From Streptomyces sp. RKAG293 (GTDB taxonomy: Bacteria > Actinomycetota > Actinomycetes > Streptomycetales > Streptomycetaceae): a DNA stretch of 64,000 nt. A model generated the notes under the pieces. It saw only the letters and a program-made list of their open reading frames with translations. It was not told where the DNA came from and searched no databases. The translations under genes were made by a program, and so were the position numbers. Location: assembly GCF_023701745.1 (NCBI RefSeq), contig NZ_JAJOZB010000001.1:5245501-5309500 (forward strand). Reading direction: 5' to 3'. Of the stretch, positions 38,323 through 47,043 are shown in pieces (position 1 is the stretch's first letter; each line of letters opens with the position of its first letter).

Positions 38323-38368
38323 AGCGATCAATCGACTGTCGCAGCATGCGAGAACGCGAGGAGCCGTG

Positions 38369-38620
38369 ATGCCCGAACGCGCCTCAATGCCATGGGGATT
38401 GACCCGCATGGCACCGTTTCCCGGCGACACGCCGGCGCCGGCCCCTCGGATCGTTCTGGACACCCGTACTCAGAGAGCGCGGTGGCTGGATACGGACGGT
38501 GTCGAGATCTCGGCGTGGTCGCAGCACAAGAAGTCCGAGACGTCGAAGGAGACGTCGACCAAGACGAGTCTTGACGGCACCCCTGATCAGGGCAGTGACC
38601 AGTCCGGCGACAGTGACTGA
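38369..38620 (+). CDS. Graspetide (ATP-grasp RiPP) precursor peptide
   Basis: 83 residues. The leader holds PWGLTRM (8-14), the conserved recognition motif of putative ATP-grasp target RiPPs (GRASP_targ-like). The middle carries RIVLDTRTQRARWLDTDG. The last ~28 residues (about 56-83) are a hydrophilic core built almost only of Ser, Thr, Asp, Glu, Gly, Lys and Gln: Thr at 58, 62, 64, 66 and 71, acids at 57, 61, 69, 73, 77, 81 and 83. This is what an ATP-grasp ligase needs to form side-chain esters. Asp69-Gly70 is a favourable site for aspartimide formation. GAGGAG lies 6 bases before the ATG. The ATP-grasp gene overlaps the 3' end. Confidence 0.85.
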   Translation: MPERASMPWGLTRMAPFPGDTPAPAPRIVLDTRTQRARWLDTDGVEISAWSQHKKSETSKETSTKTSLDGTPDQGSDQSGDSD

Positions 38621-39593
38621 GGCGGAGCACGGGGACGCCTGCCCAGTCCTCGTGGTGACCCGGCTCGATGACCCGACCGCCGACATCGTGATCGCCGAGC
38701 TGAATCGTCGGGAAGTCCCGGTGGTCCGTCTTGATCCCGGCGACTTCCCCGTTTCGGTTCAGGTGAATGCGCTGTTCGGCTGCAGGAACTCTGCCGGCAG
38801 TGTGCGGACTGCCAGCCGTGTGCTGGATCTGGAACGCGTACGGTCCGTGTACTGGCGGCGCCCGAGCCCGTACCGCCACGACGCGTCCGACCAGGTGGCA
38901 CGTTGGTCCGTCGAGCAGTCCCGGTACGGCCTCGGCGGAATTCTGGGGTCGCTGCGCGGCGCCCACTACGTGAACCATCCGTGGCGTAATCAGGATGCCG
39001 AGCACAAGCCCGCGCGGCTGGCAGTCGCGGCGCGCTGCGGCCTGGCGGTGCCGCCGACGCTCATGACGAACGATGTGGATCGGGCCCGCCGGTTCGCCCG
39101 GGACCACGGTCCGGTGGTCTACAAGCTGCTGCGCAGTACCGACTTCGTCGACGATGACGGCCGGGCCAACACGGTCTGGGTGGAAGAGGTTCCTCCGGAG
39201 GACATCGGCCCCGGCGTGGCGCAGACCTTGCATACCTTCCAACAGCGGGTCGACAAGTTGGCCGATGTGCGACTGACGATCGTGGGCGACGAACTGTTCG
39301 CCGCGCGGATCGACGGCTCTTCGTTCTTGGACTGGCGCCGGGACTACGACGCTCTCTCCTACCGGTTGGTCGAGACGCCCGGAGTGGTGGAAAAGGGTGT
39401 GCGCGCGTTCCTTGAGGCGTTCGGGCTGGTCTTCGGCGCCTTTGACTTCGGGCTCGACACCGATGGCCGGTGGTGGATGTACGAGTGCAATCCGAACGGG
39501 CAGTGGGCATGGTTCCCCGAGGCGATATCCGCCCGAATTGCCTCCGCCATCGCCGATCAGCTCCAGAGGTCCGGAGAATCCCATGCCTGTTGA
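38613..39593 (+). CDS. ATP-grasp ribosomal peptide maturase (graspetide ligase)
   Basis: 326 residues from a GTG that overlaps the precursor stop by 8 bases; another GTG at 38595 is possible. The N-terminus VLVVTRLDDPTADIVIAEL matches the SAV_5884-type maturases. ATP-grasp features: VVYKLLRSTDF (lysine of the ATP-binding loop), TFQQRVDKLADVRLTIVGD, and the metal-binding YECNPNGQWAWFPEA at about 290-304. These enzymes activate Asp/Glu side chains as acyl phosphates and join them to Ser/Thr or Lys of the precursor core. Overlaps the methyltransferase gene by 11 bases, so all three genes are coupled. Confidence 0.92.
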   Translation: MTEAEHGDACPVLVVTRLDDPTADIVIAELNRREVPVVRLDPGDFPVSVQVNALFGCRNSAGSVRTASRVLDLERVRSVYWRRPSPYRHDASDQVARWSVEQSRYGLGGILGSLRGAHYVNHPWRNQDAEHKPARLAVAARCGLAVPPTLMTNDVDRARRFARDHGPVVYKLLRSTDFVDDDGRANTVWVEEVPPEDIGPGVAQTLHTFQQRVDKLADVRLTIVGDELFAARIDGSSFLDWRRDYDALSYRLVETPGVVEKGVRAFLEAFGLVFGAFDFGLDTDGRWWMYECNPNGQWAWFPEAISARIASAIADQLQRSGESHAC

Positions 39594-40731
39594 CGCCGCA
39601 CAGCTCCGCAGTGCTCTGGCCGGACGGCTCCCTGCCGTGGATCCCGCCTGGCGCGCGGCTGTGGAGGCGGTTCCCCGCGAGTTGTTCTTCGACGGCGCCT
39701 TCTACCGCGCGCGACAGGGCCGACGGGGAACGGAATGGGAACCGGTCGTTCAGGCGCTGATCGGAGACGACGAGTGGCTGGCCCTCGTTTACGAGGACAG
39801 CACCTGGGTGACACAGATCGACGGCGCCGATGCCGACTGGAGTGCCGGAGTTGTCGCGGCGGGGGACGCGACCTCCTCGTCAACGCTTCCGTCCCTGGTC
39901 GTCCGGACACTGGAGGCGGCGGGCATCCGGGACGGGGACCGGGTGCTGGAGATCGGGACGGGCACGGGCTATTCGACCGCTCTACTGAGTCATCGCCTGG
40001 GCGAGAAGCACGTCACCTCGGTCGAGGTCGACCGCGCACTGGCCGCGCGTGCTGCCGCACATCTCGCCGCCGCCGGCTACGTCCCACGGTTGATCGTCGA
40101 TGACGGACTCGACTGGCGCGACGAGGAGACGGAGTTCGATCGCCTCGTGGCCACGTGCTCCGTGCGTTCCATCCCGACTTCCTGGTTGTGGCAGGTGCGG
40201 GCCGGCGGCACCATCGCTGTCACGCTCAGCGGCTGGATGATGGCGTCAGGCCTGCTCCGCCTCACCGTCGGTGAGGACGGCGGCGCGCAAGGCAGCTTCA
40301 CCGGGGAACCGATCTCCTACATGCTCGCCCGCCCGCACGGCCATCCGCCGCGCCCCACCTTCTTCCGGCACGAGGGGGAGGTCCGCCCCAGCCGGGTGAA
40401 CCCGGTCCTGCTGGACGACCGGGCCGCCCACCTCGTCGCACAGCTCGCGGCACCCTCCGCCGAACTGCTCGGCTCCGGGGACGAGGTCACCCTCCTCGAT
40501 GTGGCGACCGGCTCGCTGGCCTGGACGGAGGCGGCGGCGAGCGGGGACGGATGGAGCGTCCATCAGTACGGGCCGCTGCGCCTGTGGGACCAGGTGGAGA
40601 CGGCTCTCGCAGGGTGGCAGAAGACCGGCTCGCCGCCGCTGTCCGCTTTCGGTGTGACGGTCACGCCGGATATGCAGCAGTCCGTCTGGATGGGTGATCC
40701 GGAGGGCCCCTCCTGGCGGCTGCCGGCCTGA
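39583..40731 (+). CDS. PIMT-like methyltransferase of ATP-grasp peptide system
   Basis: 382 residues from an ATG with GGAG about 7 bases upstream. SAM-binding motif I is VLEIGTGTGYSTALLSHRLG (121-140), followed by VTSVEVD, the PCMT/L-isoaspartyl O-methyltransferase pattern. The ~170 residues beyond the PCMT fold are typical of methyltransferases found with ATP-grasp peptide maturases. In fuscimiditide synthesis the equivalent enzyme methylates a core Asp, which then closes to an aspartimide. The Asp-Gly in this precursor fits that chemistry. Last gene of the cluster. Confidence 0.9.
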   Translation: MPVDAAQLRSALAGRLPAVDPAWRAAVEAVPRELFFDGAFYRARQGRRGTEWEPVVQALIGDDEWLALVYEDSTWVTQIDGADADWSAGVVAAGDATSSSTLPSLVVRTLEAAGIRDGDRVLEIGTGTGYSTALLSHRLGEKHVTSVEVDRALAARAAAHLAAAGYVPRLIVDDGLDWRDEETEFDRLVATCSVRSIPTSWLWQVRAGGTIAVTLSGWMMASGLLRLTVGEDGGAQGSFTGEPISYMLARPHGHPPRPTFFRHEGEVRPSRVNPVLLDDRAAHLVAQLAAPSAELLGSGDEVTLLDVATGSLAWTEAAASGDGWSVHQYGPLRLWDQVETALAGWQKTGSPPLSAFGVTVTPDMQQSVWMGDPEGPSWRLPA

Positions 40732-40808
40732 CCGGAACTGCGGCCGTCAAGCCGGTGCGGCTGATCGGCCGCAGTAGGTCCGGCTCTGTCGGCCGAAGGT
40801 GCGGGGGG

Positions 40809-41828
40809 TCAGCCCGCGCGGTACACCACCGCGTCGCACAGGCCCTCCAGGGCCTGCTTCGCGGCGCAGTCCGGGAGCGGGGCGAGGGTGGCGCGGGCTT
40901 CGTCGGCGTAGCGGACGGTGTCGCGGCGGGCCTGCTCCAGCGCGGGGTGGGCGCGCAGCAGGCGCAGCGCCTCGGCGTGCCGGTGGTCGTCGGTGAGGTC
41001 GCCGGCGAGGAGGTCGCAGAGGTGGCGGTCGGCCGGGGAGGCCGAGCCGTTGGCCGCGGCGACCCGGGTGCGCAGATGGAGCACCGGGAGGGTGGGGATG
41101 CCTTCGCGCAGGTCGGTGCCGGGGGTCTTGCCCGACTCGTGGCTGTCGCTGGCGATGTCGAGGATGTCGTCGGCGAGCTGGAAGGCGGTGCCGATGCGCT
41201 CGCCGTACTGGGTGAGGATGTCGACGACCGACTCGTCCGCGCCGGACATCATGGCCCCGAAGCGGCAGGAGACCGCGACGAGCGAGCCGCTCTTGCCGCT
41301 GATGACGTCGAGGTAGTGGTCGACGGGGTCGCGGCCGTCGGCCGGGCCCGCGGTCTCCAGGATCTGGCCGGTCACCAGCCGCTCGAAGGCCTCGGACTGG
41401 ACGCGGACGGCCTCGGGGCCGAGGTCGGCCAGTATGTGCGAGGCGCGGGCGAACAGGAAGTCGCCGGTGAGGACGGCCACCGAGTTGTCCCAGCGGGCGT
41501 TCGCGCTGGGGACGCCGCGGCGCACGTCCGCCTCGTCCATCACGTCGTCGTGGTAAAGCGTCGCGAGGTGGGTGAGCTCCACGACCACCGCGGCGGGCAC
41601 GATGCCCGGCGCGTGCGGGTCGCCGAACTGGGCGCCCAGCATCACCAGCAGCGGCCGGAATCGCTTGCCGCCCGCCCGCAGCAGATGGCGCGCGGCGCCG
41701 GCGATGAAGGGGACGTCGCTCTTGGTGGCCTCCAGGAGGCCCTCTTCCACGGCAAACAGCCCGGCCTGGACGTCGGCTTCGAGAGCCTCGTCCCGCACGC
41801 TCAACCCGAACGGCCCGACGACGTTCAC
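40809..41828 (-). CDS. Polyprenyl diphosphate synthase (trans-isoprenyl)
   Basis: 339 residues. Extends allylic diphosphates with isopentenyl diphosphate; likely makes the long menaquinone side chain. First Asp-rich motif DDVMD (94-98) and second DDILD (220-224) bind Mg-diphosphate. KRFRPLL (about 55-61) and QLADDILD are further family blocks. The small residues before the first motif (ATLYH) fit a long-chain product. I chose the GTG at 41828 because GGAG lies 8 bases ahead. It is divergent from the peptide transporter gene at 42030. Confidence 0.92.
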   Translation of the reverse strand: MNVVGPFGLSVRDEALEADVQAGLFAVEEGLLEATKSDVPFIAGAARHLLRAGGKRFRPLLVMLGAQFGDPHAPGIVPAAVVVELTHLATLYHDDVMDEADVRRGVPSANARWDNSVAVLTGDFLFARASHILADLGPEAVRVQSEAFERLVTGQILETAGPADGRDPVDHYLDVISGKSGSLVAVSCRFGAMMSGADESVVDILTQYGERIGTAFQLADDILDIASDSHESGKTPGTDLREGIPTLPVLHLRTRVAAANGSASPADRHLCDLLAGDLTDDHRHAEALRLLRAHPALEQARRDTVRYADEARATLAPLPDCAAKQALEGLCDAVVYRAG

Positions 41829-42029
41829 GAGGGGTACTCCATTCGCTGAGATGCGTCTGAGGGGTGGCACTGCTTACACGGGCAGCGTAGCCGGTCCCCT
41901 CTCGATCTTTGCCGGGGCATCGCCCCTATATGGCCGGGACAGGTCATCCACATCAGGCCGTTCGGGATCTTGCCTCATATGATCCGCATTGATGCCTTTT
42001 ATTCCGACCGATCGGGAGGCCGGCCGCCG

Positions 42030-43532
42030 GTGACCGACACGCTGACCGACGAAGCGGCCGATCCGGAGCCGCCCGCGTCCGACGACCACGCGTTCTTCGG
42101 GCATCCACGTGGGCTGCTGACGCTGTCGGGCCTGGAGGTCTGGGAGCGGTTCTCCTTCCTGGGCATGCAGGCGATCCTCGTCCTGTACTTCGCCGACTCG
42201 GTCGCCGGCGGCGGCCTGGGCATGAACCCGGGCACCGCCGCCTCCGTCTCGGCGGCGTACGGAACGATGGTCTACCTGGTCTCGGTCGGCGGCGGCTGGC
42301 TCGCCGACCGCATCCTCGGCTCGTACCGGGCGGTGCTGTGGGGCGGCATCCTCATCGCCGTCGGCCACTACTCGATGGCCTTCCCGACCCCCGCCATGAC
42401 CTGGGCGGGCCTCGGGCTGATCAGCGCCGGCACCGGCCTGCTGAAACCCAACGTGGCCACCATGGTCGGCAAGCTCTACCGCACCGAGGACGAGCGCCGG
42501 GACGCCGGCTTCGCGCTGTACTACATGGGCATCAACGTGGGGGCCTTCCTCGGCCCGCTGATCACCGGCTGGCTCGGCGACCACAAGGGCTGGCACTGGG
42601 GATTCTCGGCCGCCGCGATCGGCATGACATTCGGCCTGATCCAGTACGTCGCGGGCCGCCGTCACCTGGCCGGCCGCAAGGCCTCCGCCGAATTCGAGCT
42701 GTCGCCTCGGGCCATGCGCCGTGCCGTCCGGCTGATCGTCGCCGGGCTGCTCGCCGTCGCCGTCCTGGCCACGGCGCTGGCGCTGGCCGGCTGGCTGACG
42801 ATGGACCGCTTCGTCGACGTCCTGACGGTGGTCTCGGTGATCGCGCCGGTCGCCTACTTCGCCGTGATGTTCCGGAGCCCCCGGGTGACCGACGAGGAGC
42901 GCGGCCGGCTGCGCCCGTACGTCGTGCTGTTCCTGGCGTCCGTGGTATTCAACTTCATCCTGTTCCAGGCGTACTCGACGATGATGCTGCTGGCCTCGAC
43001 CAACGCCCGCACGGAGATCCTCGGCTTCCACTTCCCGGCGAGCTGGTACGCCTCCGCGCTCGGCGCTTTCGAGGTCGCGCTCGCGCCCGTCGTCGCGGCG
43101 GTGTGGTCGCGGATGGGGCCCCGGCAGCCGCACGCGTCCAACAAGATCGCGTTCGGGGTGATCCTCGGCGGGCTGTCCTTCCTGCTCATGGTGCTGCCCA
43201 CGTCCGGGCACAGCGACGACACGTACCAGATGGCCGTCTGGTGGATCGTCGGCTCGTATCTGCTGCTCGGGCTCGGCGACATCCTGCTGGAGACCTCCGG
43301 CATGTCGGCCACGACCAAGCTCGCGCCCCGGGCCTTCGCCAGCCAGACGATGGCGCTGTGGTTCCTGTCGCTCGCCCTCGCCAACGGCATCCAGGCACAG
43401 ACCGTGAAGGTCTACGGCACGGTCTCCAACGTCGCCTACTTCGGTGTCAACGGCGCCGTCGCCGTACTCGCCGGGCTCGCGGTGGTCGCCGCCGCGCCCT
43501 GGCTGCGCCGCACGATGCACCCCGTCCACTGA
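42030..43532 (+). CDS. POT-family peptide:proton symporter
   Basis: 500 residues, 12-14 membrane helices. Family blocks: LEVWERFSFLGMQAILVLYF (contains the ExxER-like E-x-W-E-R-F sequence), AYGTMVYLVSVGGGWLADR, and FALYYMGINVGAFLGPLITG. Imports di- and tripeptides with protons. GTG at 42030 with GGGAGG 10 bases ahead; the frame is open 20 codons further. The next gene is a CocE-like hydrolase on the same strand, so imported peptides may be its substrate (inference). Confidence 0.92.
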   Translation: MTDTLTDEAADPEPPASDDHAFFGHPRGLLTLSGLEVWERFSFLGMQAILVLYFADSVAGGGLGMNPGTAASVSAAYGTMVYLVSVGGGWLADRILGSYRAVLWGGILIAVGHYSMAFPTPAMTWAGLGLISAGTGLLKPNVATMVGKLYRTEDERRDAGFALYYMGINVGAFLGPLITGWLGDHKGWHWGFSAAAIGMTFGLIQYVAGRRHLAGRKASAEFELSPRAMRRAVRLIVAGLLAVAVLATALALAGWLTMDRFVDVLTVVSVIAPVAYFAVMFRSPRVTDEERGRLRPYVVLFLASVVFNFILFQAYSTMMLLASTNARTEILGFHFPASWYASALGAFEVALAPVVAAVWSRMGPRQPHASNKIAFGVILGGLSFLLMVLPTSGHSDDTYQMAVWWIVGSYLLLGLGDILLETSGMSATTKLAPRAFASQTMALWFLSLALANGIQAQTVKVYGTVSNVAYFGVNGAVAVLAGLAVVAAAPWLRRTMHPVH

Positions 43533-43571
43533 ACCCGTCCACCGATCCCGTCCACCGACTCCGTCCACTGA
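43521..43571 (+). repeat. Four tandem 12-13 bp repeats spanning the transporter stop
   Basis: Four copies of a CCGTCCACYGA word in a row (units begin 43521, 43533, 43546 and 43559). The stop codon of the transporter lies in the first copy. Looks like slippage that has lengthened the gap before the hydrolase gene. Confidence 0.7.
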
Positions 43572-43602
43572 CCCGCCGCCGACGTCGTAGGGAGCCTCGC
43601 CG

Positions 43603-45603
43603 ATGCGCATCCGTACCGAATTCCCCTACACGACCTTCGTCGAGGACGTCCGGATCCCGCTGCCCGACGGCACCCGGCTGTACGCGCGCATCTGGCGGCC
43701 GTACGCCGACGAACCGGTGCCCGCGCTGCTGGAGTACCTCCCGTACCGGCTCTACGACTGGACGGCGCCGCGCGATTCGCAGCGGCACCCCTGGTACGCG
43801 GGCCACGGCTACGCCTCCGTGCGGGTGGACGTGCGCGGCCACGGCAACTCCGAGGGGCTGCCGGGCGACGAGTACGACGCCGCGGAGCTGGCGGACGGCG
43901 TCGCGGTCGTCGAATGGCTGGCCGCGCAGTCCTGGTGCACCGGCCGGGTCGGGATGTTCGGCATCTCCTGGGGCGGTTTCAACAGCCTGCAGATCGCCGC
44001 GCTCGCGCCACCGGCCCTCCAGGCCGTCGTCACCGTCTGCTCCACCGACGACCGCTACGACAACGACGTGCACTACATGGGCGGCTCGGTCCTCGCAGTC
44101 GACATGCACGCCTGGGCCGCGACGATGCTCGCCTTCGTCTGCCGGCCGCCCGATCCCACGGCGGTCGGTGACAGCTGGCGGCAGATGTGGCTGGAACGGC
44201 TCGAAGTCGTCGATCCGTTCATCCATACGTGGCTCGGCCACCAGAGCCGTGACGCGTACTGGCAGCACGGCAGCGTGTGCGAGGACTACTCCGCGGTCAA
44301 GGCGGCCGTCCTCGCCGTCGGCGGCTGGCACGACCCGTACCGGGACACCGTGCTGCGCCTCGTCGAGCAGCTGGACGCCCCCGTCCGCGGGCTGATCGGC
44401 CCCTGGTCCCACCAGTACCCCGACCGGGGCCTGCCGCCCGGGCCCGCCATCGGCTTCCTCCAGGAGACGCTGCGCTGGTGGGACCACTGGCTGAAGGACA
44501 AGCCCACGGGGGTGATGGACGATCCCCTGTTGCGCGCCTGGATCAGCGAGTCGCACCCGCCGGCCACGGTCTACGAGGAACTGCCGGGCCGCTGGGTCGG
44601 TGAGGACAGCTGGCCGTCGCCCGCCGTCACCTACACGCCGTACGCGCTGCCCGGCGGCCCGGTGCGGGTCGACTCCCCGCAGCACACCGGGGTCGACGCC
44701 GGCCGTTTCTTCCCGTTCGGCAACGACGCCGACCTGCCGCCGGAGCAGCGCGAGGAGGACGGCCGCTCGGTCTGCTTCGACTCCGCGCCGCTCACCGACC
44801 GCGTCGAGGTCCTCGGTCGCCCCCGGGTCCGGCTGCGGCTGCGCTGCGACGCGCCGCGCGGCCAGGTCATCGCCCGGGTCTGCGACGTGGCACCGGACGG
44901 CTCCTCCACGCTCGTCACCCGTGGCGTCCTCAACCTCCTGGCGCGGCACGGCCGGGACCGGGCGGTGGAGTGGACCCCGGGCGAGACCGAGGACATCACG
45001 TTCGAGCTCAACGGCATCGGCCACGCGTTCCCGCACGGCCACCGCATCCGGCTCGCGCTGTCCTCCGCCTACTGGCCGTGGATCTGGCCGCACGCGCAGC
45101 CCGAGAACGCCTCAGGCTTCACCATCGAGGCCGCCGAAAGCGCGCTCGACCTGCCGGTCCGGGCCCCGTCGCCGTCCGCGATCCCGCTGCACTTCGAGGA
45201 ACCGGAACAGGCCCCGCCGCTCCCGGTGGTCTTCCCCGGCGCGCCCGAGCCGCGCCCCGAGCGGGTCGTCACCCGCGATGTCGCCACCGGCGCCTGGCAG
45301 TTGGACGTCGACCCGCGCTACGGCGGTACCCGGATCTACCCCGACGGCCTCGAATTCACCGAGGACGCCCTGGAGACCTACCGCATCGAATCCGGCGACC
45401 CGCTCTCCGCCGCCACCCGCTCCCTGTGGCACGTCCGGCTGCGCCGTCCGGACCTGGGCTGGGACGTCAGCATCGACACCCGGTCCGAGATCCAGGCGGA
45501 CGCCACGCACTTCGTCACCTTCAACGAGGTGACCTGCCACTCCGGCGACGAGACCGTCTTCCACCGCACCTGGAACCGCCGCATCCCGCGGACGGCGGGC
45601 TGA
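43603..45603 (+). CDS. CocE/NonD (X-Pro dipeptidyl-peptidase-like) hydrolase
   Basis: 666 residues, no signal peptide, so cytoplasmic. An alpha/beta-hydrolase domain (about 15-310) carries the nucleophile Ser122 in GISWGGF. VRVDVRGHGNSEG precedes it. The C-terminal part (about 350-560) is a jelly-roll typical of X-Pro dipeptidyl-peptidase/cocaine-esterase proteins. A further C-terminal ~100 residues form an extra domain of unclear role. Likely an aminoacyl-peptidase or esterase; substrate unknown. Follows a POT transporter by 70 bp. Confidence 0.88.
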   Translation: MRIRTEFPYTTFVEDVRIPLPDGTRLYARIWRPYADEPVPALLEYLPYRLYDWTAPRDSQRHPWYAGHGYASVRVDVRGHGNSEGLPGDEYDAAELADGVAVVEWLAAQSWCTGRVGMFGISWGGFNSLQIAALAPPALQAVVTVCSTDDRYDNDVHYMGGSVLAVDMHAWAATMLAFVCRPPDPTAVGDSWRQMWLERLEVVDPFIHTWLGHQSRDAYWQHGSVCEDYSAVKAAVLAVGGWHDPYRDTVLRLVEQLDAPVRGLIGPWSHQYPDRGLPPGPAIGFLQETLRWWDHWLKDKPTGVMDDPLLRAWISESHPPATVYEELPGRWVGEDSWPSPAVTYTPYALPGGPVRVDSPQHTGVDAGRFFPFGNDADLPPEQREEDGRSVCFDSAPLTDRVEVLGRPRVRLRLRCDAPRGQVIARVCDVAPDGSSTLVTRGVLNLLARHGRDRAVEWTPGETEDITFELNGIGHAFPHGHRIRLALSSAYWPWIWPHAQPENASGFTIEAAESALDLPVRAPSPSAIPLHFEEPEQAPPLPVVFPGAPEPRPERVVTRDVATGAWQLDVDPRYGGTRIYPDGLEFTEDALETYRIESGDPLSAATRSLWHVRLRRPDLGWDVSIDTRSEIQADATHFVTFNEVTCHSGDETVFHRTWNRRIPRTAG

Positions 45604-45611
45604 AAACGGCG

Positions 45612-45648
45612 AACGGCCGCCGAACGCCTGAAGCGTTCGACGGCCGTC
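45612..45648. terminator. Hairpin terminator, near-copy of the nuo terminator
   Basis: AACGGCCGCCGAACGCCTGA and the rest of this 37-base element equal the reverse complement of 36367-36403 in all but the last base. It lies between the CocE-like gene (stop 45603) and the convergent anti-sigma gene (stop 45674). Confidence 0.8.
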
Positions 45649-45673
45649 CCCGTACTGACCCCGCGAGGGGATC

Positions 45674-46432
45674 TCAGGCCTTGACGTCCACCAGTGTTCT
45701 GCCGTCCAGGGTCCGCACCTCGTAGTGGTCGACCTCGTTCGGCTGCATGGCTGCGCCGCCGTGCATGTAGAGGGGGGTGCGCGCGGTGTCGTGGGGGCTG
45801 TCCGGGATGCCGTAGCCCCAGGGGCCGACCGCCCAGGTGGTGACGGTCTGCTGGTCGCCGTTCTTGCCGACGGCGACGAGGCTGCAGCGCAGCGGGCCCT
45901 TCACGTTGCCGAGTTCCAGGACGACGTGGCTGCCCCAGGCCTTCTTCTCGACGCCGATGGTGGCGCTGACCTTGGTGGCGGGGTCGGTGCCGGAGACCTT
46001 GGCGGAGGCCGGTATCAGATCGAAGGCGGCCTCGGCGGGCCCGCCGGGGGCATGGTCGGCGACCGCCGAGGTCGTGTCGCCCGAGGTGGCCTGGACGGCG
46101 ATCAGCGGGCCGCCGATGATCAGGACGGCGGCGGCCGCGACCAGGACCATCCGGCGGCGCCGCGTCCTGGCGCGGACCTCGGCGACCTCGTCGAGCAGCC
46201 GGCCGAGCAGCGCGTCATCGGAGCGGTCGGGAACGGAAAGGAAGGCGCCGGGGTCGGGGGTCGCCGCCGCGTACTCGGCGAGCAGTGGTTCGAGGCCCGC
46301 GAGCGAGTCGAGTTCGGCCATGCAGAGCTCACAACCGGCCAGATGCGTCTCGAACCGGGTGGCGTCCGCGTCGTCGAGGAGTCCGAGGGCGTACGCCCCG
46401 ACGTCCGCGTGCTGCTCCTGCGGCGACGTCAT
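45674..46432 (-). CDS. Zinc-binding anti-sigma factor (ZAS type)
   Basis: 252 residues. N-terminal cytoplasmic anti-sigma domain with His30, Cys34 and Cys37 (HLAGCELC), the HxxxCxxC zinc motif. A charged linker precedes one membrane helix (about 95-115, VLVAAAAVLIIGGPLIAV). The outer domain (about 130-252) resembles the RskA/anti-sigma-K C-terminal domain. It holds the sigma factor encoded just upstream, with which it overlaps by 4 bases (ATGA). Confidence 0.92.
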   Translation of the reverse strand: MTSPQEQHADVGAYALGLLDDADATRFETHLAGCELCMAELDSLAGLEPLLAEYAAATPDPGAFLSVPDRSDDALLGRLLDEVAEVRARTRRRRMVLVAAAAVLIIGGPLIAVQATSGDTTSAVADHAPGGPAEAAFDLIPASAKVSGTDPATKVSATIGVEKKAWGSHVVLELGNVKGPLRCSLVAVGKNGDQQTVTTWAVGPWGYGIPDSPHDTARTPLYMHGGAAMQPNEVDHYEVRTLDGRTLVDVKA

Positions 46433-46947
46433 GATGTCGTCACTCCTCGTTCCTCGAGCGCGAGTTTGAGCGAGCGCAGCGCGTAGAAGATCCGCGACCG
46501 CACCGTTCCCGCGGGTATGCCGAGCACCGCGGCGGCGTCCTCGACCGTGCGCCCCCGCAGATAGGTCTCGGCGAGCACCTGCCGGTGGGCGGCCGTCAGG
46601 TCGGCCATCGCGTCGGAGATGGTCATGAGCCGGAGCACCTTGTCCATCTCGTCCTGGGCCGGCAGCAGGTCCAGGGGGCCGGGATCGACCTCCTGGGGGC
46701 GGGCCTGCCGGCTGCGATGGCCGTCGATGACCAGCCGGCGCGCCACCGTCACCAGCCAGGGACGGACGGATCCGGTGGCGCGCTCCAACTGGTCGCTGTT
46801 GCGCCAGGCGCGCAACAGCGTCTCCTGCACAACGTCCTCGGCCCGGTGCCGGTCCCCCGCGACCAGCCGCAGTACATAGGCGAGCAGGGGTCCCGCGTGC
46901 TCCTTGTAGAGCGTCCGCATCAGCTCTTCGCTCGGTTCCGTGGCCAC
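46429..46947 (-). CDS. ECF sigma factor
   Basis: 172 residues. Region 2 (about 10-80) has AEDVVQETLLRAWRN; region 4 (about 112-165) has LAETYLRGRTVEDAAAVLGI, then PAGTVRSRIFYALRSLK. No extra domain. The GTG at 46947 has GGAAGGA 7 bases ahead; the frame stays open six codons further. It is expected to drive the three-gene set with the lipoprotein (47035) and the anti-sigma gene, and unknown targets. Confidence 0.93.
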   Translation of the reverse strand: MATEPSEELMRTLYKEHAGPLLAYVLRLVAGDRHRAEDVVQETLLRAWRNSDQLERATGSVRPWLVTVARRLVIDGHRSRQARPQEVDPGPLDLLPAQDEMDKVLRLMTISDAMADLTAAHRQVLAETYLRGRTVEDAAAVLGIPAGTVRSRIFYALRSLKLALEERGVTTS

Positions 46948-47007
46948 GGGCGAATCCTTCCGCACCCGATCCTCCAGGTCGAGACCGTCTGGGGATTGAT
47001 CAACAGC

Positions 47008-47043
47008 GGATCAGAATTCGGATCAGAATCCGGATCAGTATCC
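47008..47043. repeat. Three tandem 12-bp repeats over the lipoprotein stop
   Basis: GGATCAGAATTC, GGATCAGAATCC and GGATCAGTATCC in a row. The stop codon of the lipoprotein gene is in the third unit. The last two each read as imperfect palindromes around their centre. They lie 61 bp upstream of the sigma gene, so they might also bear on its expression. Confidence 0.65.

Noticed and set aside
41874-43610. A 578-codon open frame on the minus strand opposite the POT transporter
   Set aside because: Shadow of a clear membrane transporter; Gly/Arg/His-rich composition.
43447-45093. A 548-codon open frame on the minus strand opposite the CocE-like gene
   Set aside because: Shadow of the alpha/beta hydrolase gene; no start signal.
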